Shown: positions 1-8,136, counted from the first letter of the stretch. The stretch: 64,000 nucleotides of DNA from Spongiibacter marinus (GCF_016906995.1 NZ_JAFBBD010000008.1:186001-250000), one strand, 5' to 3'. The notes: a model not told the origin generated them from the letters alone. Numbers and translations: made by a program.

Positions 1-2
1 AG

Positions 3-104
3 TTGGTGAATATGGCCATGAAAATGGCGATGAGCTTTACCCCGCCAGCGCGCCGCCAGGCCGCTGATAGCGGTCGCGCTCAGCATATTGGTGTGCAGGC
101 ATGA
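3..104 (+). CDS. C-terminal tail of an upstream gene, probably flhF (partial)
   Basis: An open frame enters from the left edge and stops at TGA 102-104. Its first residues read LVNMAMKMAMSF, followed by a basic tail. In polar flagellates the gene directly before fleN is usually flhF, and FlhF proteins tend to end in a short amphipathic helix of this kind. Only about 33 residues are visible and no GTPase motif is included, so the identity rests on position and a weak resemblance. The roughly 100 bases between this stop and fleN hold no other gene. Confidence 0.4.
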   Translation: MVNMAMKMAMSFTPPARRQAADSGRAQHIGVQA

Positions 105-202
105 CTCGGGTAAATACCGATGTTCAAGCTATAGTTGCTAGGGCAGGCTTTGGACATTGCCTCAGTGCTGCCTAGGTCTCAGTGACACAACAAGGACAAA
201 AC

Positions 203-1030
203 ATGAACCCAGTAAAAGTAATTGCAGTAAGTAGCGGAAAGGGCGGTGTGGGAAAAACCAATGTTTCCGTTAACCTGGCTTGCCAACTGGCACGGCGCAA
301 CCGCCGCGTGTTACTGATGGATGCCGACCTGGGCTTGGCGAATGTAGACATCATGCTCGGCTTGCGGCCCAAGTGGAATCTTTCCCATGTGCTGGAAGGC
401 CAGTGCGATATTCAGGATATTTTGATGCCGGGACCCAGCGGCATATCCATTATTCCTGCGGCCTCGGGCATTAAGAAAATGGCTGAGCTGGGCAGCGACC
501 AGCACGGTGCCATTGTCCGAGCGCTCAGCGGCTTGAACGATGACTACGACGTATTGGTTGTCGATACCGCGGCGGGTATTTCCGACAGTGTGATTACCTT
601 TAGCCAGGCCAGCCAGTATGTGTTGGTTGTGGTGACTGACGAGCTCACGTCGATGGCTGATGCCTATGCGTTGATTAAAGTGATGAGCCGCGACGCGGGC
701 ATCAAGCGCTTCAAAGTGCTGCGTAACATGGTGGATAGCCACGATCAGGCACGCGACGGCTTCGAGCGCCTCAACGAAGTGGCGCAACGCTTTCTGGATG
801 TCACACTTGATTACGCGGGCTTTATCCCCCGAGACCGTTTTCTGGTGAAGGCGGATGCCAAGCAGCAGGCAGTGAGTGAGCTCTATCCGGGTGCCGATGC
901 CTCACTGGCCTTTCGCAAACTTGCGGAAACCGTCGACAAATGGCCCATTCCAAGCGGCCCCAGTGGCAACCTGGAATTCTTCGTCGATAGAATGATGCAG
1001 CCCGAAGCTCTGAGAGGAGTTGCCGTGTGA
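203..1030 (+). CDS. fleN: FleN (FlhG), MinD-like ATPase controlling flagellar number
   Basis: A 275-residue ParA/MinD-family ATPase. The deviant Walker A motif SSGKGGVGKT lies at residues 10-19, the switch region reads DADLGLANVD, and the Walker B-like segment is VLVVDTAAGIS. In Pseudomonas and Vibrio, FleN/FlhG limits flagellar number by working against FlhF and the activator FleQ/FlrA; that role is from the family. I prefer the ATG at 203, which follows AAGGACAAA, over an in-frame GTG at 182. The gene overlaps fliA by four bases (GTGA), indicating translational coupling, and the fleN-fliA order is typical of polar flagellates. Confidence 0.93.
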   Translation: MNPVKVIAVSSGKGGVGKTNVSVNLACQLARRNRRVLLMDADLGLANVDIMLGLRPKWNLSHVLEGQCDIQDILMPGPSGISIIPAASGIKKMAELGSDQHGAIVRALSGLNDDYDVLVVDTAAGISDSVITFSQASQYVLVVVTDELTSMADAYALIKVMSRDAGIKRFKVLRNMVDSHDQARDGFERLNEVAQRFLDVTLDYAGFIPRDRFLVKADAKQQAVSELYPGADASLAFRKLAETVDKWPIPSGPSGNLEFFVDRMMQPEALRGVAV

Positions 1031-1752
1031 GTGGTCACGCTGCTTACCTCGATGTGCAGGTGGGCAATCGCGACGAGTTAGTGACGCGTCATGCGCCGTT
1101 GGTAAAGCGCATCGCCTATCACCTTGTCAGCCGCCTGCCAGCCAGTGTGGAGGTCGATGACCTGATCCAGGCGGGGATGATCGGCTTGCTTGAAGCCGCC
1201 AGTCATTTTCAAGCGGGGCAGGGGGCGAGTTTCGAAACCTACGCGAGTATTCGCATTCGCGGTGCCATGATCGATCAAATGCGCCAGGGCGCCTGGGCGC
1301 CGCGCTCGGTAAGCCGCCAATTGCGCGAACTGTCAGCGGCGGTGACACGCGCCGAAGCCAAATTGGGGCGCGAAGCCCAGGCCGCCGATATTGCCGCAGA
1401 GATGGGCATTGATATTAACGAATACCACGAGCTACTGCGCGATACGTCTGGCGTGCGCTTGTTTAGCCTGGAGCAAGCCGGGGAGGGCGGCCAGGAATTC
1501 AGCGCCGATGCCGAACTGGATGAAAACCCGTTGCGCGACCTTGAAGATGAAGGCTTGCAGCGCGCCTTGGCGTCTCAGATTGACGCGCTGCCAGAGCGAG
1601 AGAAGCTGGTCATGGCGCTGTATTACGACAAGGGCCTGAACTTGAAAGAAATTGGCGAGGTCCTGGAAGTGAGCGAGTCGCGTGTCTGCCAAATTCATAG
1701 TCAGGCAGTCGTGCGATTAAAAAGCCGCCTCGGCGACTGGCTGGCAGCATAG
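1027..1752 (+). CDS. fliA: FliA, flagellar sigma-28 factor
   Basis: A 241-residue sigma-70 family protein. Region 2 is seen in DDLIQAGMIGLLEA and the conserved MIDQMRQGAWAPRSV segment, region 3 in the middle, and a region 4 helix-turn-helix in LNLKEIGEVLEVSESRVCQIH. The length matches FliA (about 240 residues). It directs RNA polymerase to late flagellar and chemotaxis promoters and is normally held by the anti-sigma factor FlgM. Translation starts at a GTG overlapping the fleN stop. Unlike in Pseudomonas, cheY/cheZ do not follow; a DUF2802 gene does. Confidence 0.95.
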   Translation: MSGHAAYLDVQVGNRDELVTRHAPLVKRIAYHLVSRLPASVEVDDLIQAGMIGLLEAASHFQAGQGASFETYASIRIRGAMIDQMRQGAWAPRSVSRQLRELSAAVTRAEAKLGREAQAADIAAEMGIDINEYHELLRDTSGVRLFSLEQAGEGGQEFSADAELDENPLRDLEDEGLQRALASQIDALPEREKLVMALYYDKGLNLKEIGEVLEVSESRVCQIHSQAVVRLKSRLGDWLAA

Positions 1753-1767
1753 GACGCGGAGGTCGCA

Positions 1768-2193
1768 ATGCAAGAAGCCCCACAAGCAATGTTGGTCGCC
1801 TGGTTTAGTCAGCTGGATGACCTGACGGTGTTAGGCATTTTAATGAGCGTGGCCGGTGCGGCCATTCTGCTTTACCTGTGGCAGGGGCGGCGCTCCAAGG
1901 CCGAACATATTGAGCTGGCTTTACGTGAGGAGATCGGCAGCCTGCAGCGTAAAATCGATGACCAGGCCAGTGCACTGTCGGTTCTCGGTGAGCGGGTATT
2001 GGCGCTGGAAGAATATTTAGAGTTAGTGGGGCATCGCCAGCAGCAGATCGAAAGCGAAAAGCGCGATCCGCGCTTTTACCAACAGGCGATTCGCATGGCG
2101 GACCAAGGGCTCGATGTTCAGGCTTTGATCGAGCGCTGCGGAGTGAGCCGCTCAGAAGCCGAGTTAATTGCAGCCATGCGCAGTACGCGCTAA
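1768..2193 (+). CDS. DUF2802 protein of flagellar loci
   Basis: A 141-residue protein with one N-terminal membrane segment (about residues 21-39, LGILMSVAGAAILLYLW). A charged coiled coil follows (about 45-95), then a C-terminal helix-turn-helix-like DUF2802 motif (GLDVQALIERCGVSRSEAELI). DUF2802 proteins are commonly encoded at the end of flagellar/chemotaxis clusters in gammaproteobacteria; their function is not established. It starts 15 bases after fliA behind GACGCGGAGGTCGC, so it is probably in the same operon. Its stop codon overlaps that of the convergent FlhB-like gene. Confidence 0.85.
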   Translation: MQEAPQAMLVAWFSQLDDLTVLGILMSVAGAAILLYLWQGRRSKAEHIELALREEIGSLQRKIDDQASALSVLGERVLALEEYLELVGHRQQQIESEKRDPRFYQQAIRMADQGLDVQALIERCGVSRSEAELIAAMRSTR

Positions 2194-2528
2194 GGCTCGC
2201 GTTCGCTGTCATCCGCTGCCTGATAGACCGTCCCGCTGTCGTGACGGTAGTAGTAATCCTTCGGTACTTGTCCTTTCAGGCGGTAGGCAAAGGCGATGAT
2301 TTCCGCCACGGCCACGTACATAAATGGCGGCACTTCGCTATCTAAATCCACTCTGCTAAGCAGCTGCAAGAGCTGTGTGTCTTGGTAGATGGGAACATCA
2401 TTTTCCTCCGCTAACGCAAGAATCTTCGCCGCGACGCTGCCTTCGCCTTTGGCGCTGACCGTGGGGGCATTACTGCCGTCGTAATGGAGGGAAACGGCGA
2501 TACTGCCGTGATTATCCTGTGTGCTCAT
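2190..2528 (-). CDS. FlhB C-terminal-domain-like (EscU/YscU superfamily) protein
   Basis: A 112-residue soluble protein matching the cytoplasmic domain of FlhB/YscU export-switch proteins: AVSLHYDGSNAPTVSAKGEGSVAAKILALAEEN resembles the FlhB segment after its autocleavage site, and PIYQDTQLLQLLSRVDLDSEVP is the classical C-terminal helix. The membrane part of FlhB and the NPTH cleavage motif are missing. Such stand-alone FhlB/FlhX-like proteins are usually found beside fliK and can partly substitute for the FlhB C-domain in some bacteria. It follows fliK with an ATGA overlap. Confidence 0.85.
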   Translation of the reverse strand: MSTQDNHGSIAVSLHYDGSNAPTVSAKGEGSVAAKILALAEENDVPIYQDTQLLQLLSRVDLDSEVPPFMYVAVAEIIAFAYRLKGQVPKDYYYRHDSGTVYQAADDSEREP

Positions 2529-3859
2529 GCGTGGTCATCCAGTAGAGATGACACGAACGAACGGCTGCCTGAAGCGCTTGGGTTTCCGCACTGGCAAACA
2601 ATATCGGCAACGGGCACTTCCTGGTTTTGTAATTGTTCCCGGAGTACATGCTGATGCCGGTTTAACAGTGCCAGAGTTTCGGCATTGCTGGCGGTGAAAC
2701 GTATCTCGAGTTGTTGGTTTACTTCTGCGAGCGCCACTTTCATCGCCCCGAGGCCGGGAAGGTCAAAGCACAAATTCAGGGCCCAACCGCGTTGTTGATT
2801 GTCATCTCCGGGGGCATGCGGGTGCTGGGACGTTTCGCCTGCGTCTCGCTGCCTGGGGGGCTGAAACTGAAACTGCCAGATGTCGATGCCGTCGTGGTCC
2901 TTGATCGGCAGTTCCACCACTCCAGTGGCCTCTCGGCCGGTTTGCAGTTGCACCAGTTGCTGCACATCCAGCCGGGCCAGAGCGCCGCGAACGTCGCGAA
3001 GCAGCCCCTGCTGCGTGACTTCGTGCTGGTTAGCGGCGCTGGGTGGGGTTCGTGGCTGGGGGGAAAGCTGCCCGGGCAGGTCGGCCATTTTGCTCGCGCT
3101 CAGCGTGCCCTGGTAGGCGCGGTTGCCCTCATTGCGCGGTATGGGTGCGCCTGGCGCTGCAAGGGGGGCGGACGGGGCTGCCTTGGGGGCGATGTTTGCT
3201 CCGGGCTGGGGGCTTGCAGTGTCGGCAGTTGCCTTGCCTGCAACAGTAGCGGTTGGCAGCGGGTAGTTCTTGGCAAGTGATGCTTTCGGCGGCGCGGCAG
3301 CCTGCTGGTCGAGCTGCGCGGCGAGCTTCAATAGTGCGGCTTTGAAATCGAGGTTTCTCGGTGCATTTTTTAGCAGCTTGGCCTCAAAAAACTGGCCGCT
3401 ATTTTGCAACGCTGTTTTAACGCGCTCACCGTCGCTGAGTTGTTTGCGATGGGGAATGCTGGCCAGTACGGGCGCCAATAACTTTTGCACTGACGGGGAC
3501 AGCTGTTGGCTGAGCTGACTGAGGGTGGCCATTAACTGGTTCAAGCCCTGTTGCTGCGGCAGGCGGTCGCGAAGAATAGGCGCGATATTCACGTCGCCGC
3601 GTTGCATAATTCGCAGCTCCGGGCGCTGCTGCGCGTCCCGGCCGACGACCTGAAGCTGGAGTTGCTCGCCTTTTCTCAGCGGCGTCTGACTTTCGGCCAT
3701 CATCCGCAAACTGCCCGACGCAAGCTCGTATAGGTGCTGAGCGCGCTCGCCCAGCACGACCGCATTCATCACTCGGTCCGGCGCGAGCACCGGGGCAGGG
3801 CCTGCAGGCCTCAGAAGGGCGGCGGGCTGAGTGTTGTGGGTAGGATTAATGATCACCAT
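2525..3859 (-). CDS. fliK: FliK-like flagellar hook-length control protein
   Basis: A 444-residue protein with a low-complexity Ala/Pro/Gln/Lys-rich middle (about residues 170-280) and a conserved C-terminal domain (about 330-430) of alternating strands such as LNLCFDLPGLGAMKVALAEV and LEIRFTASNAETLALLNRHQ. This is the Flg_hook (FliK C) arrangement. FliK is the secreted ruler whose C-domain switches the export gate FlhB from rod-hook to filament substrates. The next gene encodes an FlhB-C-like domain, FliK's natural partner, coupled by ATGA. The fliK symbol rests on domain layout because the N-terminus is poorly conserved in the family. Confidence 0.78.
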   Translation of the reverse strand: MVIINPTHNTQPAALLRPAGPAPVLAPDRVMNAVVLGERAQHLYELASGSLRMMAESQTPLRKGEQLQLQVVGRDAQQRPELRIMQRGDVNIAPILRDRLPQQQGLNQLMATLSQLSQQLSPSVQKLLAPVLASIPHRKQLSDGERVKTALQNSGQFFEAKLLKNAPRNLDFKAALLKLAAQLDQQAAAPPKASLAKNYPLPTATVAGKATADTASPQPGANIAPKAAPSAPLAAPGAPIPRNEGNRAYQGTLSASKMADLPGQLSPQPRTPPSAANQHEVTQQGLLRDVRGALARLDVQQLVQLQTGREATGVVELPIKDHDGIDIWQFQFQPPRQRDAGETSQHPHAPGDDNQQRGWALNLCFDLPGLGAMKVALAEVNQQLEIRFTASNAETLALLNRHQHVLREQLQNQEVPVADIVCQCGNPSASGSRSFVSSLLDDHA

Positions 3860-3939
3860 ACCGTGGCCTGGTTGCGTTAAGGGATTATCGGCAGTCGCCA
3901 GTCATGATAACGGCGCGTAATTCTGAAACTTTAATTTTA

Positions 3940-3968
3940 CTGGCAAATTATGTCGCGCACGATATAAT
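3940..3968 (+). promoter_or_regulatory. Probable sigma-70 promoter of the glutathione peroxidase gene
   Basis: CTGGCA (3940-3945), a 17-base spacer and a perfect TATAAT (3963-3968) lie 65 bases upstream of the gpx start codon. The -35 matches the consensus at four of six positions. The surrounding fliK-gpx intergenic stretch (3860-4032) is AT-rich. Confidence 0.55.
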
Positions 3969-4032
3969 CGAGTTGTTGTTTGATTTTTAGGCTATGTATA
4001 AGCGTAGCCCCTTATGCGAGGAAGGTAAGATT

Positions 4033-4515
4033 ATGAGTAGTCTTTACGATTTCACAATTAATAGCCTGCAGGGCAAAGAAATGAACCTGGCCGATTACGC
4101 GGGCAAGGTTGTCCTGGTGGTGAATACCGCCAGTAAGTGCGGTTTAACCCCGCAATATGAAGGCTTGCAGGCGCTCTATGATAAATATGCAGATAAGGGC
4201 TTGGTGATTATTGGTTCGCCGTGTAACCAATTTGCCAACCAGGAGCCGGGGGATTCTGAGGCAATTCAGGGCAACTGCCTCATCAATTACGGTGTGAGTT
4301 TTCCCATTACCGAGAAAATCGAGGTCAATGGTAAGGGCGCGCACCCATTATTCGCTTATTTGAAAAAGGCGGCTCCTGGCACTTTGACGAATGCAGTAAA
4401 ATGGAACTTTACTAAGTTCTTGGTGGGTAAAGATGGGCAGCCCATTAAGCGTTATTCCCCAACAACAAAGCCCGAGCAGCTAGAGGCCGATATTGAAGCT
4501 GCGCTACAGGCCTAA
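4033..4515 (+). CDS. Cysteine-type glutathione/thioredoxin peroxidase
   Basis: A 160-residue thiol peroxidase of the Gpx (BtuE) family. The peroxidatic residue is Cys36 in NTASKCGLTPQY, a Cys where animal enzymes have Sec. The other family motifs follow: PCNQFANQEPG (Gln of the catalytic tetrad), a Cys in NCLINYGVSFP at the usual resolving position, and VKWNFTKFLV (Trp and Asn of the tetrad). Such bacterial enzymes reduce hydrogen and organic peroxides, usually with thioredoxin. The ATG at 4033 is chosen because GAGGAAGG precedes it; an in-frame ATG at 3994 would add 13 residues unlike the family. An OhrR-type sensor gene follows 11 bases later. Confidence 0.93.
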   Translation: MSSLYDFTINSLQGKEMNLADYAGKVVLVVNTASKCGLTPQYEGLQALYDKYADKGLVIIGSPCNQFANQEPGDSEAIQGNCLINYGVSFPITEKIEVNGKGAHPLFAYLKKAAPGTLTNAVKWNFTKFLVGKDGQPIKRYSPTTKPEQLEADIEAALQA

Positions 4516-4526
4516 CGAGGTAGAAG

Positions 4527-5000
4527 ATGTCCGACGACGCCGGCTTTCAGGAAAGCATGCCCGAGGAGCTAAAGCTCGATAATCAGCTGTGCTTCCCGCT
4601 TTATGCGGCATCGCGCTTAGTGACGCGTTTGTACAAGGACCGCCTGGAGCCGCTGGGTATTACCTACCCCCAGTACATCGTATTGATGATCCTGTGGGAG
4701 GAGGCACCGTGCCCCGTCAAAACGATTAGTCGCCGGGCAATACTCAATACCAATACCTTGACGCCATTACTTAAGCGTTTGGAACAGCAGGGGTATATTA
4801 GCCGTCAGCGCGATGGTCAGGACGAGCGACAGGTGATGGTGCACCTTACCCTGGCGGGACGGGCATTGCGAGACCGCTGCGCCTGTGTGCCGTGGGAGCT
4901 GTTGCAGTCGTCAGGGGTATCGCTGGAGAAGCTAGTTGCGCTGCGCGAAATGCTCAATGAGGTTCTGCCTGACCTAAAACAAACGCTAGAGGGCAATTAG
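4527..5000 (+). CDS. ohrR: OhrR-type MarR-family peroxide-sensing repressor
   Basis: A 157-residue winged-helix MarR protein. It carries the OhrR signature LDNQLCFPLYAASR with the reactive Cys at residue 22 and tyrosines at 36 and 47, the same positions reported for the sensing Cys and its hydrogen-bonding tyrosines in Xanthomonas OhrR. Cys118 and Cys120 could act as second cysteines for disulfide formation. The recognition helix is near NTNTLTPLLKRLEQQG and the wing near RDGQDERQV. OhrR represses peroxidase genes until an organic peroxide oxidises it. Here the partner is gpx rather than the usual ohr, so gpx is the inferred target. Confidence 0.88.
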   Translation: MSDDAGFQESMPEELKLDNQLCFPLYAASRLVTRLYKDRLEPLGITYPQYIVLMILWEEAPCPVKTISRRAILNTNTLTPLLKRLEQQGYISRQRDGQDERQVMVHLTLAGRALRDRCACVPWELLQSSGVSLEKLVALREMLNEVLPDLKQTLEGN

Positions 5001-5049
5001 TGTTAACAGGCTCTGGTTCGCAATTATTGTGATTGCGGTAATGAGGGTA

Positions 5050-5086
5050 TAAAAAAAGGGCGACTGCTAAGCAGTCGCCCTTTTTT
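5050..5086. terminator. Bidirectional intrinsic terminator between ohrR and pntB
   Basis: A perfect 10-bp stem (GGGCGACTGC / GCAGTCGCCC, 5058-5080) with a three-base loop is flanked by an A-run on the left and a T-run on the right. It can therefore end transcription of both the plus-strand gpx-ohrR pair and the minus-strand pnt operon. Confidence 0.93.
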
Positions 5087-5100
5087 CATTGCTGCAGAAC

Positions 5101-6468
5101 TTAGCTGAACGCTTTGATGATATTGCTCAGCATTTCTTTGGCGTCGCCGAACAACATCCGCGTGTTCTCTTTGAAGAACAGTGGGTTATCGATGCCGGCA
5201 AAACCGGAAGCCATGGAACGCTTCATAACAAATACGTTGCGCGCCATGTCGACGTTGATAACAGGCATGCCGTAGATCGGGCTACCTTCCATCTCGCGAG
5301 CAGCCGGGTTAACCACGTCGTTCGCACCGATAACGATGGCAACATCGAAGGTTTCCATGCGTGGGTTAACGGCGTCCATTTCAAGAAGCAAGTCGTAAGA
5401 GACATCCGCCTCGGCAAGCAGCACGTTCATGTGGCCAGGCATACGACCGGCAACGGGGTGAATGGCGTAAACCACTTCCGCGCCGTTCTTTTCCAGAATC
5501 TCTTGAAGCTCTTTTACCACGTGTTGGGCTTGCGCAACGGCCATACCGTAACCGGGAACAATCACCACGCTAGAAGCGGCTTCCAGAACGTAGTAGGCAT
5601 CGTCTGCTGACATGGCCTTGGCTTCGCCTTCAATTTTGGCAGCGCCACCACCACCTGCAACCGCACTGAAGCCGCTGAACAATACATTGCTCAGTGAACG
5701 GTTCATGGCTTTACACATGATTTGAGTCAGGATGATACCGCTTGCGCCAACCAGCGAACCGGCAACGATCAAGATGATGTTGTTGATCGCGAAACCCGCG
5801 GCACAGGCCGCAAGGCCCGAGTAGCTGTTAAGCAGGGAGATAACCACTGGCATATCGGCACCGCCGATGGGGATTACCAGCATGACACCCAGCAAACACG
5901 ACAGGCCGATTACCAAGTAGAGGTAAAGGCTTACGTCGGGATTCATGGCAAACAATACTGAGCAAGCAATGATGGCAATAATCAGCGCGATGTTGAAAAA
6001 GCGCTGGCCAGCAAATACCAGTGGGCGCCCAGGCATTCTCTCGCTCAGCTTGCCGTAGGCAATCAAAGAGCCAGTGAAAGTGATGCCACCGATCAGGATC
6101 GACAGAACGATCGTAATCATTTGGAAGGTGCTGGCGTCCATACCGTACAGAGCGGCCCAGCCAACCAGCAAACTGGCGATACCGCCAAAGCCGTTAAACA
6201 GCGCAACCATCTCAGGCATAGACGTCATGGCGACAGAGCGCGCAACAACGGCGCCGATAATACCGCCAACGGCGATACCAACGGCGATCCACTTGTAATC
6301 GATAATGCTTTGGTCGAGCAGGGTGACGACCACAGCGATAAACATACCTACCGCTGATACAAGGTTACCTTTACGTGCTGTGGCGGGTGAGCCCAGCATT
6401 TTAAGGCCAAAAATAAACAGTACGGCCGCTGCCACATAGGACAGATTGACCAGCAATTCAGTACCCAT
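5101..6468 (-). CDS. pntB: NAD(P) transhydrogenase subunit beta
   Basis: A 455-residue membrane protein with about eight or nine hydrophobic segments in the first 260 residues (domain II). The soluble NADP(H)-binding domain III follows, with VPGYGMAVAQAQH and HPVAGRMPGHMNVLLAEA, both hallmarks of PntB. With PntAA and PntAB it couples proton entry to hydride transfer from NADH to NADP+. It is the last gene of the operon, starts after a three-base gap behind pntAB, and ends just before the bidirectional terminator. Confidence 0.97.
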   Translation of the reverse strand: MGTELLVNLSYVAAAVLFIFGLKMLGSPATARKGNLVSAVGMFIAVVVTLLDQSIIDYKWIAVGIAVGGIIGAVVARSVAMTSMPEMVALFNGFGGIASLLVGWAALYGMDASTFQMITIVLSILIGGITFTGSLIAYGKLSERMPGRPLVFAGQRFFNIALIIAIIACSVLFAMNPDVSLYLYLVIGLSCLLGVMLVIPIGGADMPVVISLLNSYSGLAACAAGFAINNIILIVAGSLVGASGIILTQIMCKAMNRSLSNVLFSGFSAVAGGGGAAKIEGEAKAMSADDAYYVLEAASSVVIVPGYGMAVAQAQHVVKELQEILEKNGAEVVYAIHPVAGRMPGHMNVLLAEADVSYDLLLEMDAVNPRMETFDVAIVIGANDVVNPAAREMEGSPIYGMPVINVDMARNVFVMKRSMASGFAGIDNPLFFKENTRMLFGDAKEMLSNIIKAFS

Positions 6469-6471
6469 GGT

Positions 6472-6756
6472 TTATGCGTCCTCTTTTTTCTTAAACATGG
6501 CCAGCATACGGTCGGTAACCATATAGCCGCCGATAACGTTGATGGTGGCAAACGCGACAGCGGCAGTACCAAGAATGGTTGCCAGCTGGGTGTGCTCGGC
6601 ACCAGCTGAGGTCAGTGCACCGACCAGGGTGATCCCGGAAATAGCGTTTGAGCCCGACATCAGCGGAGTGTGCAGCGTTGCGGGTACTTTGTTGATCAGC
6701 TCGAAGCCGAGAAATATCGACAGCATCAAGATGAAAGCAAGAAATACAATTTCCAT
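6472..6756 (-). CDS. pntAB: NAD(P) transhydrogenase subunit alpha part 2 (membrane part)
   Basis: A 94-residue protein with three hydrophobic segments (about 2-20, 36-56 and 63-82). It corresponds to the C-terminal membrane portion of E. coli PntA, which here is a separate polypeptide. The motif FELINKVPATLHTPLMSGSNAISG is characteristic. This split three-gene form (PntAA, PntAB, PntB) is common in alphaproteobacteria and many marine gammaproteobacteria. It lies 9 bases after pntAA and 3 before pntB. Confidence 0.96.
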   Translation of the reverse strand: MEIVFLAFILMLSIFLGFELINKVPATLHTPLMSGSNAISGITLVGALTSAGAEHTQLATILGTAAVAFATINVIGGYMVTDRMLAMFKKKEDA

Positions 6757-6765
6757 CTTTGTCTC

Positions 6766-7899
6766 CTACTTAATCAGGTTTTTGATGGTGTCGTTAACGA
6801 TTTCGCCGCTGTGAGTAATCACACAGCCCTGCAGAATGTCGTTTTCGAAGTCGATAACCATCGCTTGTTTTTCTTTGTCCCAGCCTTCGTCAACCAAGTT
6901 GAAAAGGTTGGATGAGTACATTTGGCTGGCGTCGCGGCTAACGTAGTTAGCCCAGTTGCCATTACCAATGATTGTTACGCCGTCCACTTCAACGGTTTCG
7001 CCGGCTACAGAGCCCTCGACGTTACCGCCGGTTTCTGCGGCCATATCGACAATCACGCTGCCGGGCTTCATGCCAGCAACCATGTCTTTGGTGACCAGTA
7101 CAGGCGGCTTGCGACCGAATACCTGGGCAGTGGTGATAACGATGTCGGACTCGGCAATCTGTTTCTTCTGACCTTCGAGCTGCAGTTGACGCTGCTCTTC
7201 AGTGAGCTCGACGGCATAACCATCTTTGGTTTGCCCGGTTTCACCGAGGTCGATTTCGAGGAACTTGCCGCCCAGCGAGCGAACTTGCTCGGCAACGACG
7301 TCGCGGGTATCAAAGGCAACGACTTTGGCGCCCAGGCGTTTTGCGGTGGCAATGGCTTGCAGACCGGCAACACCGGCACCGATGATGAATACGGTAGCGG
7401 GCTTCAATGTACCGGCTGGCGTCATCATCATTGGCAGGATACGTGGCAGTTTAGTGGTTGCCAGCAGCACCATCACATAACCAGCCAGGCTGGCCTGCGA
7501 GCTGAGCGCGTCCATTTTTTGTGAGCGCGTGCTGCGTGGAATCATTTCCATGCTGATCGCCGTCACTTGCTGGTCGCGGAAGGCCTTAATCAGCTCGTGC
7601 TCGTTGAAAGGGTCCAGATAGCTGACGTGAATGCAGCCGGCTTTGAGTTGCTTGATTTCTTCAATAGAGGGCTTGCTAATGCGCAAGACAACGTCTGCTG
7701 AAGAGAGTACCGCATTGCGGTCTGCGACAACGGTTGCGCCGGCATCGACGTATTCCTGATCGCTAAAACCGCTGCCCAAGCCGAGCCCCGCTTCAATCTG
7801 AACTGCGGCTCCCGCGCGGACCAATTTCTTGGCGTCGCTCGGAATGATCGCAACTCGATTCTCCCCAGAGGCGAGTTCTTTTGGAATTCCTAAGAGCAT
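6766..7899 (-). CDS. pntAA: NAD(P) transhydrogenase subunit alpha part 1 (NAD-binding)
   Basis: A 377-residue soluble subunit of the alanine dehydrogenase/PntA fold. The start reads MLLGIPKELASGENRVAIIP, the Rossmann motif is VFIIGAGVAGLQAIATAKRLGA, and MAAETGGNVE is typical of the family. It forms domain I, which binds NAD(H) on the cytoplasmic side. I chose the ATG at 7899 because homologues begin with the MLLGIPKE-type sequence; an upstream start at 7959 would add 20 residues unlike the family. It is the first gene of the minus-strand pnt operon. The upstream gap is shared with the divergent kinase locus at 8.2 kb. Confidence 0.95.
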   Translation of the reverse strand: MLLGIPKELASGENRVAIIPSDAKKLVRAGAAVQIEAGLGLGSGFSDQEYVDAGATVVADRNAVLSSADVVLRISKPSIEEIKQLKAGCIHVSYLDPFNEHELIKAFRDQQVTAISMEMIPRSTRSQKMDALSSQASLAGYVMVLLATTKLPRILPMMMTPAGTLKPATVFIIGAGVAGLQAIATAKRLGAKVVAFDTRDVVAEQVRSLGGKFLEIDLGETGQTKDGYAVELTEEQRQLQLEGQKKQIAESDIVITTAQVFGRKPPVLVTKDMVAGMKPGSVIVDMAAETGGNVEGSVAGETVEVDGVTIIGNGNWANYVSRDASQMYSSNLFNLVDEGWDKEKQAMVIDFENDILQGCVITHSGEIVNDTIKNLIK

Positions 7900-8086
7900 C
7901 TTTAAAGATCCATTGTTGATTTTGGTTTGGTGTTGCGTTTTGTAAAAGCGGCATAGCATATTACATTGAGCGCCAAGAAGCGATAAAACCGCGGTGCGCT
8001 AATTTAAGCTAATTGCTTCAATTTGTTATAAATTTTCATTATGGCCTAATTCATTTGGCTGATGGCGTCGATCCTCGATGTCGATA

Positions 8087-8136
8087 CCCCCGAGGGTGTT
8101 TTAAGCGAATTTACCTATTAGTTCGCTGGGGGCTTT
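8087..8136 (+). promoter_or_regulatory. Nested hairpin in the leader of the MASE1 kinase gene
   Basis: An inner stem AGCGAA/TTCGCT (8104-8109 with 8122-8127) is nested in an outer stem CCCCC/GGGGG (8087-8091 with 8128-8132), followed directly by CTTTTCTC. It could be an attenuator, a weak terminator or an mRNA-stability element. The 12-base bulge on one side makes a simple terminator less likely. Confidence 0.3.

Noticed and set aside
2711-3280. Plus-strand 189-codon frame opposite fliK
   Set aside because: It is a shadow of the GC-rich fliK gene, with no ribosome site and a composition like reversed low-complexity sequence.
5089-5610. Plus-strand 173-codon frame opposite pntB
   Set aside because: Antisense shadow of the conserved NADP-binding domain.
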